NCBI RefSeq assembly: GCF_018873765.1 | Contig: NC_057922.1 | Coordinates: forward strand, 41,994,321 to 42,058,320 | Length of the DNA: 64,000 nucleotides | Source of the DNA: Telopea speciosissima | Taxonomy: Eukaryota > Streptophyta > Magnoliopsida > Proteales > Proteaceae | Direction: 5' to 3' | Part shown: piece after piece, positions 55,647-64,000 of the stretch | How the letters are laid out: the number at the start of each line of letters is the position of its first letter | How positions within the stretch are numbered: position 1 is the first letter of the stretch | Notes under the pieces: model-generated | What the model was told of the DNA's origin: nothing | Database searches by the model: none | Seen by the model: the letters and a program-made list of their open reading frames with translations, nothing else | Made by a program: the position numbers and the translations under genes

Positions 55647-58600
55647 TGTCACACCCTAAACCATCCCCTAGGAGGATTGGATAGGTGACCCGAATTGCAT
55701 AATGGCAATCTGCTAAATCCCATGGATCTAGAAGCAAAGTTTACGATCATGGAACCACAACCATCTCTGTACCATAGGCAAGATCAGAGTGCAGTAGCAA
55801 ATAATCTACAATTCAATAATAGAAGGAAGCATAGCGATACGGGGAAATGGTGATAATATATACATAAGAAAGTTTGAACATTTTTCCCTAATCCACAAAC
55901 AAGAAACAAAGCTAATAAGTACAGTACTACATACATAGACCTATACAAGGTGAGCATACTCAACCCCAAAAGGAAAAGTAAAAAGAAACTACAACTGATC
56001 AGCAGTCATAATGAGGAAAACTCCTAACAAAACAAAAAGGAGTTCCCATAGCAAAACATCAGAAGTATACAGAATGGGTATGACCTCCGTCGGGATCCAC
56101 ACCAACATCATCATAACTACCAGGACTCTCCTCCTCGAGATGGCCCGCCATGCCACAGCGGTATCCACCTGTAAAATCATCTAAGAAAAATATTGCATAA
56201 CAGAGTGTGAGCCCGACGTAGCTCGTGAGAAAATAACATCAATCATGCATGCACATGCAATCACAATTCAAAGTTCAAATGATCCTATATGATGTGCAAG
56301 TCCAGTTTATTATTAGCCATCTAGCAATACAACTAAGTCAGGTCTGTGCTACTACAATCCCCAATACATGTATCCCTAGTGCGGGCTTCTAACCCCTTTT
56401 TGCAATACACCCATTGAGTTGTCGGAGAGGACCAGTCGACTCCCGTATTTATTCACCAAGGTCAACCCGACCAGCCCTTTGTGAGACAATCCATTTCTTT
56501 TCTGGCTTATAGCCCATATGCACCATTCCGGTGTTCTTTCATTCATGCACCATTTCGGTGTTCTATTCGTTTCTTTTTCTCTTTTCTCATTTTCTGAAGG
56601 TCGCCCCCACAGGCATCCAACACCTTAACCCCTATTGGAAAGGGTGCGTAGCTCGGGTGATGAAACTCTAGCCCCATGTCTATATGGCATCGTATGAGTC
56701 AGGTGGTGTCAACCGCATCCCATACTACGGGCAACCACGGGGCACATTTCCAAGCCGACTACTGCATCTAGTCTAACAATCATAATCACCATAGGAGAAT
56801 TCACAGTGTTGATCAACAGACAGTCATTATGCAGTGATTTGAGTAGTTTGAACAGAAGTAAATAACACAGTAATTACATTCAATTCTTATTAGCCGGCAT
56901 CAGATCATAATTACATATACACATATGATAGAATTATTCACTCACCTGAGTTGGGTTCTAAGACCTCAGTTGCAAACTCAGTTCCCACAACAGTTTGATA
57001 GTGGTCCTCAAGCATAGGATCAAGTCCTAGATGTAAATCAAAAGTCTGTTATGTTAAGTTGTCAGTCTGTCACTAGGAGTCCTAAGGTTACCCTAAACTT
57101 ACTGGGTTGACCCGAGGTTTAGTAGGTTCTCACTTGGAATTACTAGGCCTTGCACTGGGCCTTAGGTCATGTCCCGGTGCCTCAACTAGCGTCAGTGGCT
57201 CAAAGGGGTAAAATGGTCATTAATAAGGTTTGCACCTAGCCCTAGGTCAGAATGTGTTTACAGTGTTGTCCACAGCTTGTCTATGCTATAGGACCAAGCA
57301 CAGCGGGGCTTCATTCACCTGCGGGGCCCACTAGGATTCCAAAACATTTCCAAACAAGGTCAGATGTGGGGAAGGGCTTTTTGGATATTTTCCAGCCTTC
57401 CCATAGTGTCCAGGGGTCAAAGGGTGAGGTTCCCCAGGTCTGATCATCAATATAGCCAATTTTCCTTCACTGGGCGTTGGCTCTGGGCGATGTTTGCATC
57501 GCCCAGTGCCCTCAAATCGACATTGGGCTGAGTTCCCAAGGCTAGGCTTTTCAGACTAGGCTTATACTTGATCCTCTGCATGTTTGGGGGATCAGGTAAC
57601 CCCTGAGATGGCCTACCCATTGGTCCAATTGGATCAACCATCAGGTCCACCATCAGACTGCCAGAGCTGCCTAAGCAGTCCCAGTGAATAGTGTCATAGG
57701 GTTTTGGCAAGCTTGGGAATCCGATTTCAACCATATGCAAGGCTAGAAAAGCCTGAAAAAATAATGGTTCATGGTTGTAACCAGCTAGGGTTTGGTCTCT
57801 GCAGCCCTAGCTTGGACCCAGGACTCTAATCAGCTCATCTGGAGCAAATCTGGGCAGTGCAGTAGAGCACAGCCAGATTCAACTCCCAAGAACAGCATAT
57901 CAGACTTTTAAAATTATGAAAAAATCACAGATCTTCCATGCATAAGTTCTACAAGGGAGATCTGGAGCAGATCTGGGCAAACGCTAGCTATTCTGGGCTG
58001 CCCAGGAAATATGAACACAGTATACATAGAGAAGGAATAGGGACAACAGGTATAGGGGGTGTCTTATACCTGAAATAGGTAGAAGCAGCTCGAATTCAGG
58101 CTGGATAGGGGGTGGCAGCAGCTCCCTCTTCTTCTTCCTTCTCCTCTCTTCTTCCCCTTCCTCTTCTTCCTCTTTTTTTTTTCTCTCCTTTCTCTCCCAC
58201 GGATTCCCAATAGAGCAAGAGCTCTAAATGAGCTCAAACTTGCCTATTTATAGACCCAGCCCCAAGTAGGGCATGTTTGGCCACTAAGTCCCCTTTTAAA
58301 AATCAGTTTTGAAACTGATTCAGACTGATTCTGGGCACACTGGTGGGGTCCACAGTGAACTGAGGGCATGAAGTGGTCCCTCAAGCTTCCCTCTATCAGT
58401 GGAGGGTGCCCATGTCCATAATGGGTGGTCCCCATATTTAAAATAATTAAAAATGTACAGAATCAGTCACTGGGCGATGTCTCTGGGCCTTGCTGCATCG
58501 CCCAGTGAATTACAGCAAGCTGAAATTCAATGGGGGCTTGCACAGGGTTTAGCCCTAAGTCAGGGCATTGTCCCCGTATGCCCATTAGGGGTTTTTGGCA

Positions 58601-58855
58601 CATTTTTACATAGGTGGGTCTCATAGTAATGGGGAGGAGAGAGATTACCTGGGTTCCAGGCCATACATCAGACTATGAGCTGTGCAAGTGCAGGGGTCCA
58701 CTGTCCATCTTCTCACAGGCATAAAGGAGGACATGCACAGGGTTTCTTCATTGATCCATGTCATTGGAGTGATGCTCCATAGTGATCCCAGTTGGATGAT
58801 CAGGGGTTCCTATCCTTGAACCAGAATTCCAGCTAGTCAGGAGTAGGGTTTGACA
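55647..58855 (-). repeat. 3' LTR of element C (3209 bp)
   Basis: On the minus strand starts TGTCAAACCC after the PPT and ends ..GGGTGTGACA, so the ends form a short inverted repeat. A TATA box (TATAAATAGG) lies at about 58246-58255. A possible donor (TTTCAG/GTATAAG, 58069) and acceptor (TTCTTAG/ATGATT, 56181) lie inside. It is related to G (48618-49903) and, distantly, to H. Confidence 0.88.
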
Positions 58856-58869
58856 TTTCTCCCCACCTT
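58856..58869 (-). promoter_or_regulatory. Polypurine tract of element C
   Basis: On the minus strand aaggtggggagaaa, between the pol stop at 58868 and the LTR start. Confidence 0.85.
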
Positions 58870-59308
58870 ACAAAAATTTTGTCCTCGAAATTTGCTTACC
58901 TTGTAATCCAAAAAGTTGAGGGTACTTCTCTTTCATTTCTTCCTCACATTCCCAAGAAGCTTCTTCTACTGGGTTATATCCCCATCGAACTTTCATGAAG
59001 GCGACGGTGCGATTACGGAGGTTATGCTCCTTTCTGTCCAGTACCTCCGTGGGGTGTTCTTCGTAGGTCATATCCGTATCTCACTGTTTAGGTTCAGCTG
59101 ATAACACATATGTCAGATTGTTTAAGTACTTTCGTAGCATTGACACATGAAGCAATCCCTTAGGTGGTAATACTCGAAGGAATATTTTTTCTCTGACCTC
59201 GAACTCAATATCCTTCCTTCGATTATTTGCATAATTCTTCAGTCTTGATTGGGCTGCCTTGATCTTCTCTCTTATGACGTCCACCTTGTCACAAGTCACT
59301 TGAATCAT
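58868..59308 (-). pseudogene. Integrase C-terminus and chromodomain of element C
   Basis: FEVREKIFLRVLPPKGL, FHVSMLRKY-like segment, then after a TGA/TAG near 59078 EEHPTEVLDRKEHNLRNR and VRWGYNPVEEASWECEEEM, which form a chromodomain. It ends RTKFL with TAA at 58868. Chromodomains steer insertion of chromoviruses to marked chromatin. Same frame as the rest of pol. Confidence 0.88.
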
Positions 59309-59344
59309 TTTGGGTCTGAGATATTTCTGCTCACCAACTTCATC

Positions 59345-60076
59345 CTAATAAAGCAGAGTTCGACACTTCCTGCCATAGAGTGCTTCGAACGGTGCCATGC
59401 CAATGGTGGAGTGATAGCTATTATTGTATGTAAATTTCACCAATGCTATGTGAGCATCCCAACTGTCATTCATTTCTAGAGCACAGGCTTGGAGCATATC
59501 CTCTAAGGTTTGGATGGTTCTCTCTGACTGTCCGTCAATCTGTGGATGGAAAGTTGTGCTAAGATTTAATTGAGATCCCAATGCTTGTTGCAAACTTCTC
59601 CAAAACCTTGAAGTAAATCGAGGATCTCTGTCAGACACAATACTGACAGGCATACCATGCAAGCGGACTATGTTCTCAATGTATATCTGGGCAAGCTTCT
59701 CCATTGGATAACTTATTTTAATTGGTATGAAGTGAGCTACCTTTGTCAGTCCGCCTACGATCACCCAAATCGCGTCCATACCCTTTCTAGTGTTGGGCAG
59801 ATTCGTTACAAAATCCATAGTGATTCTTTCCCACTTCCACTCAGGTATGGGAAGTGGCTGTAATAAACCATACGGTTGGTGTCTTTCTGCTTTTATCTGC
59901 TGACAATTAAGGCACTTGGATGCGTATATTGCTATGGTCTGCTTCATTCCAATCCACCAGTAATACTTCTTCAAGTCCTTGTACATCTTTGTACTTATGG
60001 GGTGGATTGCATAGGGTGAGCTGTGCGCCTCTTTATGAATTCGGTCTTGGACATCATAGTCATCTGGCACGCACAA
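59345..60076 (-). pseudogene. Integrase of element C
   Basis: H2C2 zinc-binding part: HKEAHSSPYAIHPISTKMY, CLNCQQIKAERHQP. Core: MDFVTNLPNTRKGMDAIWVI, VSDRDPRFTSRFW, and GQSERTIQTLEDML give the D,D,E set. FEALYGRKCRTLLY ends this open stretch. An unbroken 243-codon region. Confidence 0.9.
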
Positions 60077-60142
60077 TCTATCTCAAAACTTCAATGCACC
60101 ATCTTGGGCCAAGGAAAAATCTGGGTCCTTACGGACTCCTTG

Positions 60143-61729
60143 TTATACTTCCCGAATTATCTTGGCCAGCTCAGGATCCAATGGTTGCATCACAATTATC
60201 TCCTCTCGTATCGACGGTTGCAGGTCCATTGTTGCTAATTGCATACCCGCTTTTTTGACCACGAGTTCTAAATCAAAATTTTGAGCTTCTTTTATTAATT
60301 GCTCACTTACGACCAAAGATGCGAGGGACGCAGTCTGAGATTTTTTGCTTAATGCATCCGCCACAACATTGGCCCTACCGGGGTGGTACTGAATTTCACA
60401 ATCATAGTCTTTCACCAATTCCAACCACTGTCTCTGTCTCATGTTTAGCTCCTTTTGGGTGAAGAATTACTTCAAACTTTTGTGATCGCTAAAGATTTTA
60501 CTCTTTTCACCATATAGGTAGTATCGCCAAATTTTCAACGTAAAGACTACCGCTGCCAACTCCAAATCATGGGTGGGGTAATTCTTCTCTTGTTCCTTCA
60601 ACTGCCTGGAGGTGTAGGTGACTACCTTACCTCTTTGCATTAGGACGCCACCTAATCCTGTCTTAGATGTGTTGGTGTATACCACCATTCCTCCGGTTTC
60701 GTCTGGAATGGTAAGAACTGAAGCCGATACTAACCAATTTTTCAATTCCTAAAAGCTTTTCTCGCACGCTTCATTCCATTCAAACTTAGCACCCTTCTTT
60801 GTGAGCTTCATCATGGGCGCCGAGATGCGCAAGAAATTCTCAATAAATCGGCGGTAGTAACCAGCCAATCCCAGGAAACTTTGGATCTCAGTGGCATTCT
60901 TTGGTGTCTCCCACTTGAGAACCGCTTTCACCTTGTCGGGGTCTACTTTGATGCAGTCCTTGGTGACGATATGCCCTAGGAATCCAATTTGGTGAAGCCA
61001 AAATTCACATTTGCTGAATTTGGCAAAGAGCTGGTGTTCTCGCAACCGCTGCAATACGGAAGTAAGGTGTCGTGCGTGCTCTTCCTCACTCTTAGAGTAC
61101 ACCAGGATGTCATCAATAAATACTATGACGAACTTATCCAACATGTCATGGTATACTCTATTCATCATATCCATGAATGCTGCCAGGGCATTGGTTAATC
61201 CGAACGATAAAACTAAGAATTCATAGTGTCTGTATCGAGTTTGGAACGCCGTTTTATGAATGTCACCGCTTTTGATCTTCAGTTGATGGTATCCTAACCT
61301 AAGATCAATCTTGAAGAAAACTCTTGCTCCTTCTAGTTGATCAAATAGGTCATCGATATGTGGCAATGGATATCAATTCTTGATCGTCAGTATATTCAAG
61401 TCGTGGTAGTCGATACACAACCGCATACTACCATCCTTCTTCTTTATGAACAGCACAGGTGCTCCCCAGGGTGATACACTGGGTCGAATGAATCCCTTCT
61501 TTAGTAGGTCTTAAAGTTGTGTCTGCAATTCTTTCAATTTGATAGGTGCCATTCGGTATGGTGCCTTGGATATCGGTGCTACTCCAGGAATCAGATCGAT
61601 TGCGAACTCTATATCGTGGTCCGGTGGCAGCTGAGTCAGATCTTCTGAAAATACATCAGGAAACTCTCTGATGACGTGGAGTTCATCCAGGGGTTTTATC
61701 TTTACCTTCGTGTCTATCACAGTGGCCAA
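60143..61729 (-). pseudogene. Reverse transcriptase and RNase H of element C
   Basis: Start of RT at 61511-61729 (VIREFPDVFSEDLTQLPPDH, PISKAPYRMAPIKLKEL). Nonsense at 61511 and near 61367 (TGA for CGA), then [45 protein letters not shown] and [12 protein letters not shown] (IDD catalytic motif kept; GLTN with A in place of P). RNase [18 protein letters not shown] (T for the usual D), [28 protein letters not shown]; stops near 60746 and 60466. Then [20 protein letters not shown]. All in one frame. Confidence 0.88.
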
Positions 61730-61762
61730 AAAGCCTTGGCATCCTTCTTCTAGTAACTTTTG

Positions 61763-62166
61763 CGCCTAAAGTGTGGATAATGTTATCCTTTTGGATTTCC
61801 TCCTTGGTTCACTTTGATAGGTGAAGTCTGACCCATCTTCCAGTTTAAATTTTATCTTTTTCTCAGCACATAAGACGTGTGCACCATAGGCAGATAGCCA
61901 ATCCATGCCTAGTATCACGTCAAAATCATTTATATCCATCTTTATCAATCGTGCGGTTAGTTTCCTCCCATAAATCTCAATCTGACAAGGGTTGTAGACC
62001 TCCTTCAAACTCCCAACACTCCCTATCGGTGTGCTGACTACTAGCTCATGCCCAATGTCTCTTGGTTGATCTTTCATCTTACTGGCAAAGATTGAGGAGA
62101 CGAAAGAGTGGGTTGCGCCCAAGTCGAATAATACTCGTGCGGGTATGGTCGAGACATTCAGGGTAC
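61763..62166 (-). pseudogene. Protease of element C
   Basis: Begins with TLNVSTIPARVLFDLGATHS (FDLGA active site), then IDINDFDVILGMDWL-like MDWLSAYGA. The first codons (62166-62123) come straight after the intron-like segment. TAG/TAA near 61763 ends it; RT continues in frame. Confidence 0.88.
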
Positions 62167-62243
62167 CTAGGGTTTGTAGGTGATTTAGGTTACATGAAGT
62201 AAGCTAATTATTCCCTATAGTTAAGTAGTGTTCAACAACTTAC
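62167..62243 (-). other. Intron-like segment between gag and protease of element C (77 nt)
   Basis: On the minus strand it starts GTAAGTTGTTG (62243) and ends CAAACCCTAG (62167). It is AT-rich and carries stop codons in the gag frame. Removing it joins LTS in gag to TLNVSTIPA in PR, in frame and at a place where related elements read without a break. 62244 is the first base of a codon, completed by 62166-62165. A 77-nt insertion that is not a multiple of three would otherwise separate gag from pol. Confidence 0.7.
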
Positions 62244-63586
62244 TTGTCAATACATCGGGGTTTGCCTCAGCTTCTTCATTTGTTAAAGCGTACACCTTTC
62301 CTTGCATCCGATTGTCCCGTGGCTGGAATGGCCTAGTATAGGGCTGATTTGGCAAGTTGTTGCCATATCCATGCGACCTACAATCTCTGGCCATATGCCC
62401 TTCCTTGTTGCATAGATAGCACTTAAAGGGTGGAACTCCAGGTGTCGAGGCTTTGCTCGCTTAGCTTATTACTGGTTGGGCTGGCGAGGCTGCTGTTATC
62501 GCTTGACTCGGTGTAGGTTGAGCAGGTCGGGTATATGTGGGGCGGAAAGGGGTCTGTCCCATGGTCGGCCTACGGTACAGAGTCAAAGTAGGGCTTGAAC
62601 TTGTTCCTCGGTAAACTTTATTTGGCCAGCCATAGGTTTGAAAATTACTTGGCCTTTTGTTAAACCCAGACGATGTCATAGTCTTTTCTTTCTCCTTTTC
62701 CTTGAACCTATCCTCCATTGTCTTCGCCTTATCAACCGTTTGAGCATAATCCCGAATGTCCATAATTGACAGCACTGACCCAATTTCAGTTTTGAGTCCC
62801 TTTTCAAATTTCTTAGCCTTACTAACTTCCCCCTTCAGGTGCTCTGGAGCAAAATGGAACAGGTCTTCAAACCACTATTGATCGTCCAGCACTGATTTGG
62901 TTCTTTGCACCAGTGCAATAAACTCTGCTTCTTTCCTGTCCTTAAAGCTCTCAGGGAAGTAGTTCTTAACGAAATTTTCTTTAAACTGCGCCCACATAGG
63001 ATTTGGGTGGGCAGCTTCCAAATTAGGCCTAGTTACCTTCCACCAAGCTTCAGCTTCATTCTACAACTGATAACCCGCACATATAATCTTTTGTGCGTCC
63101 GTGCACTCAAGTACTTCAAATGCCTTTTCTAGGGCACTGATCCATCGTTCTGGCTGCATTGCCTCAGAGGTTATTTTCAAAAAATATAGGCGGTTAGAGT
63201 TTCTTGAATCTCTCCATAACCTTGGCGGTGGAATTTTTGGCTAAATGCTGAGGCACAGGTGGTGGAAATAGCACGGGTCGATTGGGTGGTGGTGGTGGTG
63301 TAGCGCGCTTGTCCGTCATGGTTGCAAACTGTGTAGACATTTGACCAAAAAATTTTTGTTGTTGTTGCATGGTATGCATCATCGTGGTCATGAATGCGGT
63401 CACGTCGCCGGCTCCCACACTTGGCTGAGGTGCTGCAGCAGTAGCTTGTGCAGCCACTGGTGCTCCTGACGAAGCAGCCGATGCCTCAGAGTTTTGAGCC
63501 TCAGTTTCGTTAGGTAGCTCAACCTTCGGTACCACTCTAGGTTGTTTACCTTTACGTCCTCCACGAGAACTTCTAGTGTTGACCAT
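62244..63586 (-). pseudogene. Gag of element C
   Basis: Starts MVNTRSSRGGRKGKQPR at 63586. A Pro/Ala/Gln-rich N-terminus reaches FKKL, then a one-base frameshift lies near 63170. The capsid core follows: FEVLECTDAQKIICAGYQL, MWAQFKENFVKNYFP, FKDRKEAEFI, LKGEVSKAKKFEKGL. Nonsense codons (TAG) lie near 63065 and 62880, and a TAA at 62461. The CCHC knuckle is CYLCNKEGHMARDC at 62421-62380. The unspliced reading ends LLNTT at a TAA in the intron-like segment. Confidence 0.85.
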
Positions 63587-64000
63587 TGTTGCTTCTTTGA
63601 AAAGAGGAGCGTGTTCAATATTTCAATCTCATCTATATGGATCAACAGTTGTTTCCTAACTAAGCAGGTGCAAATCCAGTCCACAGTTCCAATGAGTATC
63701 ACAAGTCATACCAATAAGGTGGATTGTTAGATTCATTGTCTTGGTTTATTAGGTGATGTGTCTCATTAAATACTTTATGTTTCTCTTTCTTATGCCTTTT
63801 ATGTGTTAATATGCTATGCATGGCACTAATGAAAATTTTCAAATTTTTAAATAAAAACTTTTAATTATTTACCTGATCTAGCAGGCAAGCATCTCCAGCT
63901 TCTTCCTGGTTACAAACTCCATTGCCACTAGAAATTCTATGTCAGCTCTTACCTCTTCAGCTAGTCTCATAAAATACTCTCGATCCTCAGGTCCATTAAT

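Larger units (their letters stand above)
55647..64000 (-). mobile_element. Element C: chromovirus (Tekay/Del-like) with 3.2-kb LTR
   Basis: Read on the minus strand: gag (from 63586), intron-like segment, protease, RT, RNase H, integrase, chromodomain, PPT, 3' LTR (58855-55647). The chromodomain after integrase and gag-pol in one ORF place it in the chromoviruses. The 5' LTR and PBS are past the right edge; 63587-64000 is its leader, with no gene seen. Inserted in element B at 55646. Confidence 0.9.

Overview
This is a window of an angiosperm nuclear genome (GT-AG introns, plant LTR-retrotransposon lineages, a plant TPX2-domain gene), from a species with a large, repeat-rich genome; the species cannot be told. 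Roughly nine tenths is transposable elements, many nested. I found one convincing host gene, a six-exon minus-strand gene for a small TPX2-domain (microtubule-associated) protein at 9521-11142.

Layout. (A) 1-8977: minus-strand Ty3/gypsy element of the Tat type (gag, PR, RT, RNase H, second plant-type RNase H, INT), with an extra ORF on the opposite strand, a minisatellite next to it, and its 5' LTR at the right; the other LTR lies left of the window. 8978-12962: gene island with the TPX2-like gene and a MITE-like foldback. 12963-13345: 3' tail of an RTE-type LINE. 13371-15830: truncated Ty1/copia element, minus strand. About 16380-17678 and 43580-43985: the two halves of an old chromovirus-like LTR (H), split by element D. 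(D) 17679-43574: plus-strand Athila-like element with both LTRs, tRNA-Asp-type PBS and a perfect 5-bp target duplication (ccaag). Its pol is split by two related non-autonomous elements in the same orientation: E (24299-32823) and F (33444-40057), each with two LTRs and its own target duplication. 43985-48617: plus-strand L1-type LINE, cut by a chromovirus LTR fragment (G, 48618-49903). (B) 49904-55646: second Tat-type element, minus strand, again with a plus-strand antisense ORF with introns. (C) 55647-64000: chromovirus, minus strand, with a 3.2-kb 3' LTR, chromodomain, INT, RNase H, RT, PR and gag; the 5' LTR lies beyond the right edge.

The nesting gives an order of events. D entered an older LTR, then E and F entered D. 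G's parent element cut the LINE, B cut G, and C cut B.

Best candidates for something new: a 77-nt GT-AG intron-like segment in element C whose removal puts gag and pol exactly in one frame; an unrecognised conserved protein segment ('X') in E and F, which lack RT and integrase, kept in frame in F despite two large deletions; antisense ORFs with matching introns in A and B; and a TAATG stop-start overlap between the two LINE ORFs.

All retroelement coding regions carry nonsense codons or frameshifts, many of them TGA or TAG where CGA or CAG is expected, as in methylated, silenced repeats. All calls come from reading the sequence; no database search was made.
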